Counted from the first letter of the stretch, positions 25,268 through 34,353 are shown. The stretch: 64,000 nucleotides of DNA from COE1 sp036310845 (GCA_036310845.1 JAXJRB010000105.1:27600-91599); one strand, 5' to 3'. A program made the numbers and translations. Notes: generated by a model from the letters alone, not told the origin.

Positions 25268-26419
25268 ATGTATCTATTATTATTATCAGTTATATATTTG
25301 GCTTTTATAGGCCTTGGATTACCGGACTCTTTGTTAGGCTCTGCATGGCCAACAATACGTGTGGAATTTGAGGTTCCGTTATCCTATATGGGTATGGTTT
25401 CTATGATTATTTCCGGTGGAACAATTTTTTCGGGACTGATGTCCGAAAGAATAACGAAAAAATTTGGAACAAGAACGGTTACAACGGTAAGTACATTACT
25501 TACGGCAGTTGCGTTATTGGGCTTTTCTACAACAACGGATTTTTACCAAATGTGTTTATGGGCAATTCCTTATGGACTTGGTGCAGGAGCCATTGATGCG
25601 GCATTGAATAACTATGTTGCGTTGTATTACAGTTCAAGACATATGAGCTGGTTACACTGTTTTTGGGGTGTAGGAACAATAATAAGTCCATATATTATGA
25701 GCTATGCATTGACTCATACAGTCTGGGCGAATGGATATCGTATGGTTTCTTATTTACAATTTAGTATCGTAGTTGTATTGCTATTGACATTTCCTCTGTG
25801 GAAGATTAATAAAGGAAATAAAGAAATAGAGGAAAAAACAGAAGTACTAGGTCTAAAGGGTGCGTTAAAGATAAAGGGAGTTCCGTATCTTTTAACAGGA
25901 TTTTTTGCTTATTGTGCTGCGGAAGCGACTACCATGCTTTGGGCGAGTAGTTATTTAGAGGGAACAAGAGGTGTATCAAAGGACAAAGCAGCTGCACTTG
26001 GTGCATTATTTTTCATTGGCATAACAATAGGAAGATTTTTAGCAGGTTTTATTACGGATAAGCTGGGAGATAATCGCAGTATACGCATAGGCACAGTAAT
26101 TGCATTATTTGGAGTGATTTGTACAGCGATTCCAATAGAAATCGTGACCATGATGGGATTTATCATTATAGGTCTTGGCTGTGCACCAGTGTACCCATGT
26201 ATTATTCATTCTACACCCACAAATTTTGGAGCTGAAAATTCGCAGGGAATTATAGGTATTCAAATGGCGAGTGCCTATGTTGGGTCTACCTTTATGCCAC
26301 CATTTTTTGGATTAATTGCAAATTATGTAGACTTGAAGTTGATGCCATTGTATCTAGCATTTTTCTTGATTTTGTTATTTATTATGATTGCTAAGACAGA
26401 AAAGGTTTGTAAACATTAA
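25268..26419 (+). CDS. Major facilitator superfamily transporter
   Basis: 383 residues with about twelve hydrophobic segments. The loop 2-3 region (SERITKKFGTRTV) and loop 8-9 region (GFITDKLGDNRSIRIG) carry the G-x3-D/E-K/R-x-G type MFS motif. The conserved GLGAGAIDAALNNYVA in span 4-5 resembles FucP/NarK-like sugar or oligosaccharide carriers. It lies in the cytoplasmic membrane. GAGGT precedes the ATG. Substrate unknown; no enzymes for a particular sugar are adjacent. Confidence 0.88.
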   Translation: MYLLLLSVIYLAFIGLGLPDSLLGSAWPTIRVEFEVPLSYMGMVSMIISGGTIFSGLMSERITKKFGTRTVTTVSTLLTAVALLGFSTTTDFYQMCLWAIPYGLGAGAIDAALNNYVALYYSSRHMSWLHCFWGVGTIISPYIMSYALTHTVWANGYRMVSYLQFSIVVVLLLTFPLWKINKGNKEIEEKTEVLGLKGALKIKGVPYLLTGFFAYCAAEATTMLWASSYLEGTRGVSKDKAAALGALFFIGITIGRFLAGFITDKLGDNRSIRIGTVIALFGVICTAIPIEIVTMMGFIIIGLGCAPVYPCIIHSTPTNFGAENSQGIIGIQMASAYVGSTFMPPFFGLIANYVDLKLMPLYLAFFLILLFIMIAKTEKVCKH

Positions 26420-26436
26420 GTAATAAAAATTATGTA

Positions 26437-26465
26437 TTGACATAGCCAAATTATGGGTATATGAT
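26437..26465 (+). promoter_or_regulatory. Sigma-A promoter TTGACA-N17-TATGAT
   Basis: A perfect -35 (26437-26442), 17-base spacer and near-perfect -10 (26460-26465). Transcription should start about 26472. It is 17 bases downstream of the MFS stop codon and drives the 20-codon ORF. Confidence 0.8.
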
Positions 26466-26516
26466 TGTACCGTAGCGAAATGAACACAGAATTGAGAGAA
26501 AAAGGAGGTAATTGCG

Positions 26517-26579
26517 ATGTTAAGAAGAAAAGAGAATAAAAACTTAAGATTGTATATGATTACCTCGGATGATTTGTAG
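26517..26579 (+). CDS. Candidate 20-residue peptide gene
   Basis: AAAGGAGGT at 26501-26509 is a full-strength ribosome site, 7 bases before an ATG. The product MLRRKENKNLRLYMITSDDL is basic at the start and acidic at the end, with no membrane segment. The unit has its own consensus promoter (26437-26465) and terminator (26652-26683), about 210 bases in all. It may be a true micropeptide, a leader peptide that controls rsgA, or the 5' relic of a deleted gene. No known leader (amino-acid run, drug stalling motif) was recognised. Confidence 0.5.
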   Translation: MLRRKENKNLRLYMITSDDL

Positions 26580-26651
26580 CGCTTTGTAAACTTTTATAAT
26601 GGAAAATAGAAAGGATTCGTTACATAAGGAAGTGTTTTTTGTAATATTTAC

Positions 26652-26683
26652 CGTGGTATTCTTTTGAATTACCACGTTTTTTT
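26652..26683 (+). terminator. Intrinsic terminator before rsgA
   Basis: CGTGGTA-TTC pairs with GAA-TTACCACG (arms 26652-26659 and about 26669-26676), followed by seven Ts. It separates the peptide unit from rsgA. Confidence 0.82.
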
Positions 26684-26796
26684 ATTTTTCCAATTCATTT
26701 TGAAAAGAGTAATCATATACAATTTTATCCAAAAACAAAACAGTAACAAACAGATACACGGCTTAGTATTTTTAGTATATGATTAGGAGAAAACAA

Positions 26797-27825
26797 ATGA
26801 ATTACGAAATGAATACAAAAATAGCAACAGTAATGGCAGTACATAGAGAGCGTTATGAGCTTTATACAGAGAATGAGACCTTTTATGGAAGGCTAAAAAC
26901 AGTAAATTTCTATAATACAAAGGAGCTTGTAGAGTTTCCCACAGTGGGCGATGAGGTACGGGTAATATATAACGAGCTTGGAGATAGCCAGATTATGGAG
27001 ATATTGCCTAGAAAGTCAGTATTTATGCGATTGAATGCTACACAAGGATTGCCGGATCAGGCTGTAGCAGCGAATTTTGATTATGTTTTTATTACCATGT
27101 CACTGAACCGTGATTTTCACATAGCTAAGTTAGAACGATATCTGACTGTTTCATGGCAGAGTGGTGGAACACCGGTTATTATTCTTACAAAAGCGGATTT
27201 ATGCGATGATAGAGAGTTTTATTTGTCGCAGGTTAGAGATGTTGCATTTGGTGTTGATGCATATTGTGTAAGCTCCGTAACAGGAGAGGGATTTACAGAA
27301 CTGGAAGACTATTTTAAAAAAGGAAAAACGGTAGTATTGCTTGGATCATCGGGCGTTGGAAAGTCTTCTTTTGTGAATACTTTATTGGGAAGAACCGAAA
27401 TGCTCATAGGTGGAATTCGTGAAGCAGATGCACAGGGGAGACATACAACGACTTATAAACAGTGTTTTTATGTGCCTGAAAAGATACAGCTGTTAAATGG
27501 AGAAATAATTACGGGAGGCGGACGGATTATTGATACGCCGGGAATGAGAAAGTTGATTATTTCAGAAATGGAAGAAGGAAAAGAAAAATCTTTTGAGGAT
27601 ATCGAAAGTTTGATTTCCGGTTGCAGGTTTTCTGACTGTCAGCATAGGACAGAGCCGGGATGTGCAGTAAGAGCGGCATTGGAAAGTGGTGAGTTGGCAG
27701 AAAAACATTGGAAGACGTATTTAAATTTACAAAGAGAAGAGGCATATGCGAAGGCTCGCAGACAGGTATTAGAGAGGAGAATGGAAAAGGCACAAAGAGA
27801 TATGTCAAGAAGACAGAGAAGATAA
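26797..27825 (+). CDS. rsgA: Ribosome small-subunit-dependent GTPase A
   Basis: 342 residues from the ATG at 26797 with AGGAGA at 26785-26790. An N-terminal OB-fold is followed by a circularly permuted GTPase domain: the NKxD-like TKAD comes before the P-loop GSSGVGKSS, and the switch is DTPGM. The C-terminal zinc motif is SGCRFSDCQHRTEPGC. RsgA (YloQ/YjeQ) assists late maturation of the 30S subunit. An upstream in-frame ATG at 26779 includes the ribosome site and is not used. It is followed closely by a lipoprotein gene. Confidence 0.95.
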   Translation: MNYEMNTKIATVMAVHRERYELYTENETFYGRLKTVNFYNTKELVEFPTVGDEVRVIYNELGDSQIMEILPRKSVFMRLNATQGLPDQAVAANFDYVFITMSLNRDFHIAKLERYLTVSWQSGGTPVIILTKADLCDDREFYLSQVRDVAFGVDAYCVSSVTGEGFTELEDYFKKGKTVVLLGSSGVGKSSFVNTLLGRTEMLIGGIREADAQGRHTTTYKQCFYVPEKIQLLNGEIITGGGRIIDTPGMRKLIISEMEEGKEKSFEDIESLISGCRFSDCQHRTEPGCAVRAALESGELAEKHWKTYLNLQREEAYAKARRQVLERRMEKAQRDMSRRQRR

Positions 27826-27849
27826 GTTGAGAAAGGGAGAGATATTATT

Positions 27850-28764
27850 ATGAAAAAGAAATGTGTTATGAGCTTATTACTAGTTGTTTTGACCGATTTA
27901 GTCATAACTGGATGTGGAAAGCAGGAAGTAATGCCAACAGAGGAGTTTAATGCAGGAGTTGTAATGCAAGAATCCACTGAAACAGAAGAGAATACAACGG
28001 TAATACAAACAGATTTTGTTTTAGCGGAGGATGAATTTATCATGCCAATTGATGAGAGATGTGTTTATCATCAATTGGAGAATCCGAGCTGGGATTATTA
28101 TCATGAAAATGCTACACAAGAGTTAACTCAGCAAACGGTATTTTTAGAGAAGCTTAGCGAAACTGCCAATGGAATTAGTGATGTAAATAAATGGGCTGAT
28201 ACTAATAATCTGGATTTTGAAGGTATGTCATATGCAGATGAGAATTACTATTATGATACATATGGTGATAATGCATGGGATGCCTATGAACTTTTTTTAG
28301 TCGAGTGTGATGGAGAAGGTAGAGAGATAACGTTAGATTTTTCTAATTACAGTTATGCCAATGATTTTGCAGAAGAAGATAAAGATTATGTTTTTCAAAG
28401 AATTATCTGGGCGAAAGCAGATAACGGAGTTTTGTATGTTGCTACAGGACATTATACTTATGCAGCATCCTCTCCGCATAATGGATATATAACGGCAATT
28501 GATTTAGAGGACTTTCATGTAATTTGGAAAACCGCACCATTAACATGTAACTCGCTTAGCTTTGAAGTAATTGGTGATGCGATTGTATGTGGATATGGAT
28601 TTACGGATGAAGACGACTTTCTTTATATTCTGGATAAAAAGACAGGAATGGTGCAGGAAAGCATACCTTTAAAGACAGCTGCAGATTACATTTATCAGCA
28701 GGATGATATCCTTTATGTCCATACTTATGATAGCGATTTGAAGTTTCAAATTATTGAGAAATAG
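27850..28764 (+). CDS. Lipoprotein with PQQ-like beta-propeller repeats
   Basis: 304 residues. Signal peptide with lipobox VITGC (Cys near residue 22). Residues about 190-300 show repeated strands such as GVLYVATG, GYITAIDLEDFHVIWK and DDFLYILDKKTGMV, typical of PQQ-like/quinoprotein propeller blades. The N-terminal half is acidic and aromatic and has no recognised domain. The protein would be anchored outside the membrane. GGGAGAGA precedes the ATG. No function can be named; it sits between rsgA and two GNAT genes with short gaps. Confidence 0.75.
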   Translation: MKKKCVMSLLLVVLTDLVITGCGKQEVMPTEEFNAGVVMQESTETEENTTVIQTDFVLAEDEFIMPIDERCVYHQLENPSWDYYHENATQELTQQTVFLEKLSETANGISDVNKWADTNNLDFEGMSYADENYYYDTYGDNAWDAYELFLVECDGEGREITLDFSNYSYANDFAEEDKDYVFQRIIWAKADNGVLYVATGHYTYAASSPHNGYITAIDLEDFHVIWKTAPLTCNSLSFEVIGDAIVCGYGFTDEDDFLYILDKKTGMVQESIPLKTAADYIYQQDDILYVHTYDSDLKFQIIEK

Positions 28765-28784
28765 GAGAGAAAGGCAAGGCTATT

Positions 28785-29288
28785 ATGATGAATATTGTAA
28801 TTGAAAGAGCAACAGCGAAAGATGCAGCTGCAATGATAGAATACTTAAAACAGATTGGTGGAGAAACAGACAATCTGACGTTTGGACCTGAGGGATTACC
28901 GATTACGCTGGAGTCAGAAGAAGCTTATCTTAAACAATTGGAGAATTCCAGTAATGATGTCATTTTTGTGGCAAAGGCGGACGGAAAAATAGTTGGAGAT
29001 GCCAGTTTAAATCGCCTTGTGCGTCGAATGAGTCATCGTGGGGATTTTGGAATTGCGGTAATAAAAGAATATTGGAATCAGGGAATTGGCAGTCAGTTAA
29101 TGGAAAAGATTCTTGAGTTTGCAAAGGAGAATTCTTTTGAAATTATTGATTTACAGGTTCGTAGCGACAATTTAAGAGCAATCCATCTCTATGAACGATA
29201 TGGTTTTAAAAAGATGGGTACTCATCCTGCATTTTTCAAAATTAATCAGGAATATGTTCCATTTGATTATATGTATTTAGAAGTATAA
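28785..29288 (+). CDS. GNAT-family N-acetyltransferase
   Basis: 167 residues. The fold order is intact: VIERATAKDAAAMIEYL at the N-terminus, FGIAVIKEYWNQGIGSQLM with the acetyl-CoA loop Q-N-Q-G-I-G, and VRSDNLRAIHLYERYGFKKMG at the C-terminus. Such enzymes acetylate small amines or protein N-termini; the acceptor is unknown. It resembles the RimI/YhhY group. AGGAGAGAAAGG precedes the ATG pair at 28785. Confidence 0.92.
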   Translation: MMNIVIERATAKDAAAMIEYLKQIGGETDNLTFGPEGLPITLESEEAYLKQLENSSNDVIFVAKADGKIVGDASLNRLVRRMSHRGDFGIAVIKEYWNQGIGSQLMEKILEFAKENSFEIIDLQVRSDNLRAIHLYERYGFKKMGTHPAFFKINQEYVPFDYMYLEV

Positions 29289-29319
29289 GAAACGAAAATT
29301 TTTTAAAAGGGGATAAATT

Positions 29320-30063
29320 ATGACAAAAGAAGAAATAAAACAAATATTAGAGGAACAGTTAGCTTTGGATTATGACTGTTCGGTGGAAGAGATACAAAGT
29401 AGTAACAATATATTTAGAACTTGGAAGAGAAATGAAGGAGCAAGATATATCGGTGATGACGACTGCATGTTGAAGATTGCGGTATATCGTGAAAAGCTGC
29501 TTGTGATGGCAGATGAAAAGCTACTGGAATGGTGTAAGCAGACCTTTGAGAATGCAACGGGAACATGGTTTTCAGAGCCGGAAAATCTGATTAAAATTCA
29601 TGAAAAGTTAGGTGAATACGGACAGAAATTAGCAGATACACATCATCATTATCTCCCTGCGCTGTATGTACCGAAAATAGAGAAGCGTTATGAAGTGAAA
29701 TGGTTTGAAAAAGAAGAAATTAAAGTATTTGAAGGAGATAATCGCTTTTGGGAGGCATTGCTTTTTGATGAACAAACACCGGATATGTTGGCAGTTTGTG
29801 CTGTTGAAGGGGATGAAATTCTCGGAATGGCAAGCGTAACCAGAGATTGCGAGAAACTGTGGCAGATGGGTGTAAATGTAACTGAAGAAGGAAAAGGCAA
29901 GGGAATCGGAGGTTATGTTACGGGTCTTCTAAAAGAAGAATTATTAGAAAGAGGTATTGTTCCTTTTTATGCTACGGTAGAAAGCCACATCAAATCACAA
30001 AAGGTAGCATTTCAGGCAGGGTTTGAGCCAGTGTATTATGAGCTATTTTCAGCTAGTAAGTAA
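29320..30063 (+). CDS. GNAT-family acetyltransferase with extra N-terminal domain
   Basis: 247 residues. The C-terminal half (about 125-247) holds a GNAT domain with MGVNVTEEGKGKGIGGYVTG (acetyl-CoA loop G-K-G-K-G-I-G) and VESHIKSQKVAFQAGFEPVYYE. The N-terminal 120 residues (NNIFRTWKRNEGARYIGDDD...) resemble the first half of duplicated GNAT proteins. AAAAGGGG precedes the ATG. The spacing of 31 bases after the previous GNAT suggests one transcript, ended by a terminator at 30117. Confidence 0.88.
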   Translation: MTKEEIKQILEEQLALDYDCSVEEIQSSNNIFRTWKRNEGARYIGDDDCMLKIAVYREKLLVMADEKLLEWCKQTFENATGTWFSEPENLIKIHEKLGEYGQKLADTHHHYLPALYVPKIEKRYEVKWFEKEEIKVFEGDNRFWEALLFDEQTPDMLAVCAVEGDEILGMASVTRDCEKLWQMGVNVTEEGKGKGIGGYVTGLLKEELLERGIVPFYATVESHIKSQKVAFQAGFEPVYYELFSASK

Positions 30064-30116
30064 ATAGGATACGGTACTAATAGTAGAGAGAATAAGAATG
30101 AGATAAAATACAGAGA

Positions 30117-30157
30117 AATACTTGAAAGAGGTAATATTTTCTTTCAAGTATTTTTTG
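30117..30157 (+). terminator. Intrinsic terminator after GNAT genes
   Basis: AATACTTGAAAG pairs perfectly with CTTTCAAGTATT, followed by TTTTT. Confidence 0.88.
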
Positions 30158-30237
30158 TGTAAAAAGGTGAACCTATATAGGACTTATTACAATATACTTT
30201 ATGAAAGGGTTAATCAAAGAGGAGACTCACGATAACT

Positions 30238-30251
30238 CTTAGACGTCTAAG
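30238..30251. promoter_or_regulatory. Perfect 14-base palindrome CTTAGACGTCTAAG
   Basis: Self-complementary without a loop, 8 bases before the ribosome site of the sigma factor gene. The lack of a loop favours a dimeric protein operator rather than an RNA hairpin. The binding protein is unknown. Confidence 0.45.
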
Positions 30252-30272
30252 ATATTACAAAGGAGTTACAGC

Positions 30273-30809
30273 ATGACAAGGACAGAACTGGAGCAATGCA
30301 TTGATCTTTATGGAAAAGATATTTTCAGCTTTTGCAGGTATGCAACAGGAAGCCTTCAAGAGGGAGAGGAATTATATCAGGATACTTTTTTGAAGGCAGT
30401 GGAGCTTATGAAAAAGATGGATATGTCACAGAATCCAAAAAGTTTTCTATTATCTATTGCTGTGAAATTATGGAAGAATAAACAAAGAAAATATGCATGG
30501 AGACAGCGGATAGCCGGGATGGAAAGTCTGGAAGAAAAGGGTGAATATCAAAATATTCCAAGTAATATGGCCAGTGCATTGCCGGAAGAAAGTCTGCTTC
30601 AAAAGGAACAAAAGCAGATGGTGTATCAATGCATTAGAGAGCTTTCGCAGAAGTATCAGTTACTTCTATATTTATATTATGCTTCTGATCTTTCTGTAAA
30701 TGAGATTGCTGTGTTACTAAAGATGCCAGAGGGAACTGTAAAAAGCAGGTTGCATAAGGCACGTAAATTATTAAAAGAACAATTGGAGGATGCAGGATAT
30801 GATAAATGA
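30273..30809 (+). CDS. ECF-type RNA polymerase sigma factor
   Basis: 178 residues. Region 2 is LYGKDIFSFCRYATGSLQEGEELYQDTF, and region 4 is YASDLSVNEIAVLLKMPEGTVKSRLHKARK. The linker is short and no region 1 or 3 is present, as in extracytoplasmic-function sigma factors. AAAGGAG precedes the ATG. It overlaps the next gene, a membrane protein likely to act as its anti-sigma factor, by 11 bases. Its regulon and signal are unknown. A palindrome lies just upstream. Confidence 0.92.
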   Translation: MTRTELEQCIDLYGKDIFSFCRYATGSLQEGEELYQDTFLKAVELMKKMDMSQNPKSFLLSIAVKLWKNKQRKYAWRQRIAGMESLEEKGEYQNIPSNMASALPEESLLQKEQKQMVYQCIRELSQKYQLLLYLYYASDLSVNEIAVLLKMPEGTVKSRLHKARKLLKEQLEDAGYDK

Positions 30810-31560
30810 AGAAAAATTGAATATGATTTTAAAAGATGCCCTTTCACCTGTGGCTCCGGATGAAAGAATGAATCAGAGATTAAAACATGAGTTGGAGGGC
30901 AAAAACATGAAGAAATTCAGTATGAAAAAGGTGGTAATATGTGTAGCAGCATGTTGCTTTTTATTGGGAACAGTAAGTATCGCATCGTCGGGGATTATTA
31001 GCTATACAACCTCGCATTCTTGGGCATTCGAGGAAAGAAATTTTTCTAAGCTTAAGAAAATGGAGACGAAAGCAGGATTTTCGGTTAAAGCATTAGAACT
31101 GTTTCAAAATGGGTATCAATTTTCGGATATGACAATTGATTATAATGTGGATCATGATGAGAATGGAAATGTTATAAGGGAATATAAGGGAATAGATTTT
31201 TCATATAAGAAACAGGGCGAAGATATGCTTTACATTAATACTCAGTTAGCAGAAACAGCACAAGATGAAAGTGAAAGAGAGCCGGATGTGGTACAAGTAA
31301 TTGAAGACATAGAAGTGAAATATAATTTGGATACCTATAAATGGGTTCCGGGTGATTATGAATTGACCGAAGAAGATAAAAAGAATATGGAAAAAGATAA
31401 TTATTTTATCTCTATGGGAGCATCCAAGGTTTCTGAAAATCAAGTATCAGGAGTAAGCTGGGTACAGGATGGTATCTATTATCACATTGGTAATGTATAT
31501 GGAAAAACAGAACCTGAAGTTATGTTTCAAATGGCGGAAGAGTTGATTAAGTTGAAATAA
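30799..31560 (+). CDS. Single-span membrane protein, probable anti-sigma factor
   Basis: 253 residues from the ATG at 30799, which has GGAGG at 30785-30789; an ATG at 30790 abuts that site. A cytoplasmic N-terminus of about 40 residues (MINEEKLNMILKDALSPVAP) is followed by one membrane span (about 44-63) and an outside domain of about 190 residues without recognised motifs. This layout and the overlap with the sigma gene are typical of ECF anti-sigma factors in Clostridia. No zinc motif HxxxCxxC is present. Role inferred from context. Confidence 0.75.
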   Translation: MINEEKLNMILKDALSPVAPDERMNQRLKHELEGKNMKKFSMKKVVICVAACCFLLGTVSIASSGIISYTTSHSWAFEERNFSKLKKMETKAGFSVKALELFQNGYQFSDMTIDYNVDHDENGNVIREYKGIDFSYKKQGEDMLYINTQLAETAQDESEREPDVVQVIEDIEVKYNLDTYKWVPGDYELTEEDKKNMEKDNYFISMGASKVSENQVSGVSWVQDGIYYHIGNVYGKTEPEVMFQMAEELIKLK

Positions 31561-31584
31561 AGGAAATGGGATAGTATGTTGTGG

Positions 31585-31613
31585 AACGCAGGCGGAAGAG
31601 TCTGCGTTTTTTT
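31585..31613 (+). terminator. Intrinsic terminator after sigma/anti-sigma operon
   Basis: AACGCAG (31585-31591) pairs with CTGCGTT (31602-31608), followed by TTTTT. Confidence 0.85.
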
Positions 31614-31778
31614 AGAAGTTAGAGTATTGTAACTATACAGTTTTTCCGCGGTTACGAGTATTTCTACTATTTAGATACAGAATTCTACTACTGAGAGGTT
31701 GGTAAAACAGAGCTTTTGTGTATGATAAAAGCATGAAAGTACCATGCGATTTGTAAGATATGTAGTAGGAGGATTGCG

Positions 31779-32492
31779 ATGAAGTGTGAAAAAACATATA
31801 ATAGAATTGCAATTGTTGTAGGCATAGTGTGTATCATTTTACTAGTATTATATACATGGCATTTAAGAGAGCGAAGAGAAAAAAATGTTTATGTATATGA
31901 GGAACATTTGGATGATTCCGTTGTTACTGTGGATAATCAGGCTGTAACATTAAGAGAGTTTGGTTACTATATAGTAAAGATGGAAGATATTGTGCAAGGA
32001 CAGGCACTTGTATATAATTCAGAAGATCCAACAGAATATTGGAATCTTCATTTTTCAGCTGGATTAGATAGCGGATATATGTTTGAATATGCATGGAATT
32101 ATGCGGTTGCAGACTGCATTTGTGACTTGGTATTCGAAAAAAAGGCAATGGAAGAGGGGTATACATTAACGGTAGAAGAATGTAAACAGGTAATAAAACA
32201 ATCTGAAGCAATATACGCAATGCTGTCAACAGAGCAAATTGAAAAAACGGGATTGACAATAGATATTATTACGCAGATAGAAGGGCGCAAAAGGTTAGCA
32301 GAACGATATGTCGATTCTGTTGTAACAGAAGATGATATTGCAAAGTATATAGATGATGTTATAGCCTATATAACAGGAAATGCTGAAAATGTAATGAGCT
32401 CCGATATTTCAGAATATGAAATTTATTATAATGAAAATATGGAATGTGATATACGTATGGGGAAGATTACAGTTAATTGTGAGAATATATAA
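31779..32492 (+). CDS. Membrane-anchored SurA/PrsA N-domain-like protein
   Basis: 237 residues. One membrane span near residues 9-26 leads to an extracytoplasmic domain. DDSVVTVDNQAVTLREFGYYI is the typical strand-helix entry of SurA/PrsA-like foldase N-domains, followed by long helices (EEGYTLTVEECKQVIKQSE, VVTEDDIAKYIDDVIAY). There is no parvulin prolyl-isomerase domain, so it is a short chaperone-like variant or something else. GTAGGAGG precedes the ATG. Cargo and role unknown. Confidence 0.65.
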   Translation: MKCEKTYNRIAIVVGIVCIILLVLYTWHLRERREKNVYVYEEHLDDSVVTVDNQAVTLREFGYYIVKMEDIVQGQALVYNSEDPTEYWNLHFSAGLDSGYMFEYAWNYAVADCICDLVFEKKAMEEGYTLTVEECKQVIKQSEAIYAMLSTEQIEKTGLTIDIITQIEGRKRLAERYVDSVVTEDDIAKYIDDVIAYITGNAENVMSSDISEYEIYYNENMECDIRMGKITVNCENI

Positions 32493-32569
32493 TGTTTCAA
32501 AATGGTTATCTATGCTTTGTGTGTCGGATGAAAAGGATGTTGTCATTTTCCAGAGAGTAGGTAAACAGA

Positions 32570-33319
32570 ATGAATCAGGAAAAAATTGGGAAATTTATTG
32601 CATTAATGCGAAAGGAACAAAATTTGACACAAAGACAGTTAGCGGAAATGCTTGGTATAACCGATAAATCAATTTCAAAATGGGAGACGGGAAAAAGTAT
32701 GCCAGATAACACACTCTTGCTGGAGTTATGTTCTATTTTGAAAATAAGTGTAAATGAACTTCTTTCGGGAGAGCGATTATCGCAAGAGGATTATGACGGA
32801 CATGCAGAAGAAAATATTCTTTATTTAATGGAAAAACAAGAAAAGCAGAAAAAAACAAACAAGTGGACTGCATTGGGGGTAGTTATACTTTTTGTAGTAT
32901 TACTTTTTGTGATTATTTTATCTGTAGGTGTTTACAATATACCTTGGTTTGTGGATTTGCAATCACTATTATTAATCGTAGGTATTCCAATTTGTGTTTT
33001 ATTGATAACAGGAGTGTTCAAAGATTTTGTATATGGATTTCTTATTTGCTATGGATTAAAGGAAAAAGAAGATAGAGAAGATATTTTGCGTGCGTATACT
33101 GCAATAAGGCTTGTGATGATAACTGCAATACTGGCAGGAATTTTTGTTGCAATTATTAGCATTGTGGCGCTGTTAGGGAAATTATCGGATGTTATGTTTT
33201 TGGGAGAGAGGCTTATAATAGTACTGATGAGTATACTATATAGCATTATATTAAATCTACTGTTATTACCGACATTGACTAAACTATACATAAAAATGAA
33301 GATGATGGATAGAGAATAG
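32570..33319 (+). CDS. XRE-family regulator fused to a four-span membrane domain
   Basis: 249 residues. A Cro/CI-type helix-turn-helix (LTQRQLAEMLGITDKSISKWE) occupies residues 5-60, followed by an acidic linker and about four membrane spans (near 97-120, 129-147, 174-198, 211-235). Membrane-tethered XRE proteins of this kind are common in Lachnospiraceae, usually next to genes for small membrane proteins. GTAGG is a weak ribosome site. The short ORF downstream may be the relic of its partner. Signal and target unknown. Confidence 0.85.
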   Translation: MNQEKIGKFIALMRKEQNLTQRQLAEMLGITDKSISKWETGKSMPDNTLLLELCSILKISVNELLSGERLSQEDYDGHAEENILYLMEKQEKQKKTNKWTALGVVILFVVLLFVIILSVGVYNIPWFVDLQSLLLIVGIPICVLLITGVFKDFVYGFLICYGLKEKEDREDILRAYTAIRLVMITAILAGIFVAIISIVALLGKLSDVMFLGERLIIVLMSILYSIILNLLLLPTLTKLYIKMKMMDRE

Positions 33320-33351
33320 GGACTTAAAAGATTAAATATAAGGAGACGATT

Positions 33352-33390
33352 ATGAAAAAGGGTAGAAAATGGATGTTGGAGATGGTATAA
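33352..33390 (+). pseudogene. Relic ORF of 12 codons after XRE membrane regulator
   Basis: AAGGAGACGATT leads to an ATG at 33352 with the peptide MKKGRKWMLEMV, then a stop. The good ribosome site and basic-hydrophobic start look like the first residues of a lost membrane protein rather than a functional peptide. Confidence 0.3.
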
Positions 33391-33467
33391 TATTAAAACA
33401 GTTTTAAAAAGTATCATAATAATATTTGGAGTATTATAACCAAGAGTGAATGAGAAAGAGGTACAAT

Positions 33468-34238
33468 ATGAACAATAAGTTATTTGATTCTAAGCGTATT
33501 GCAGAAGGGTATAAAGACCGTCCGTTTCTGCATAAGCAGGTTATAGAACAATTACAGAAGGATATATATGTTTCTTCTTTTCATAATGGATTAGATGTTG
33601 GTTGTGGAGCAGGATTGTCATCAAAGGCACTTAATCTTATATGTGATAGGGTGACTGGAACAGATATTTCAGAAGAAATGATATTAGTAGCAAAGGAGAT
33701 GTGTTCGGATAGAGATGACATCTTTTTCGTGAGTAAAGCAGAAGAAATACCAAAACCGGAGCAGTTATATGACATTGTAACAGTGGCCGGAGTAGTTCAA
33801 TGGATGGATGCAGATGCATTTTTGAATAATTTGAAGTCCATTATAGATAAGGAAGGAGTTGTGTTAGTTTATGACTTTTGGATTTCAGATAAGATGAAGG
33901 AGGTACCACAATATACGCAGTGGTATCATAACGAATACTTAAAGCATTTTCCTAAGCCGTCAAGGAATGAAATGGTATGGACAGATGCGTTTGTGCAACA
34001 ATATGGATTTCGAATGCAGAAGCAAAGGAAATTACAATTGCAATATCTATTTAAGCTAGAAGATTTTATAAAATTTATGATGATACAATCCAATGTTAGC
34101 GTTAAAATAGAAGGGGAAGGGCAAAACGAAGAAGACATCAAAAGATGGTTTGAAGATTCCTTACGGGAGGTGTTCTGTTTACAGAGTCGAGAACTGTTGT
34201 TTGATGGATATATTTGGTATATTTATAAGAATATTTGA
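33468..34238 (+). CDS. Class I SAM-dependent methyltransferase
   Basis: 256 residues from the ATG at 33468 with AGAGG at 33457-33461; an ATG 18 bases earlier lacks a site. Motif I is GLDVGCGAGLSSKAL, the acidic loop is TGTDISEEMI, and motif post-I/IV is YDIVTVAGVVQWMDAD, as in UbiE/Methyltransf_11 enzymes. It transfers a methyl group from SAM to an unknown small molecule. It lies alone before carB; no terminator is obvious. Confidence 0.9.
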   Translation: MNNKLFDSKRIAEGYKDRPFLHKQVIEQLQKDIYVSSFHNGLDVGCGAGLSSKALNLICDRVTGTDISEEMILVAKEMCSDRDDIFFVSKAEEIPKPEQLYDIVTVAGVVQWMDADAFLNNLKSIIDKEGVVLVYDFWISDKMKEVPQYTQWYHNEYLKHFPKPSRNEMVWTDAFVQQYGFRMQKQRKLQLQYLFKLEDFIKFMMIQSNVSVKIEGEGQNEEDIKRWFEDSLREVFCLQSRELLFDGYIWYIYKNI

Positions 34239-34353
34239 GGAAGAAAAAGATGTTTGGATAACAAAAATATTGCTATTTTTACAATTTGTTACCCTTGAAA
34301 AATCACTCTTTCAGTAAATATAGAAAAAGTTTTGATTTACTATATATTACAAA

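Noticed and set aside
31620..31700. LytTR/AgrA-type direct repeats upstream of the SurA-like gene
   Set aside because: Only one TACAGTT-like half-site could be found, with no partner at proper spacing.
33450..33467. Longer start of the methyltransferase at an upstream ATG
   Set aside because: No ribosome site at that ATG, whereas AGAGG is well placed for the ATG at 33468.
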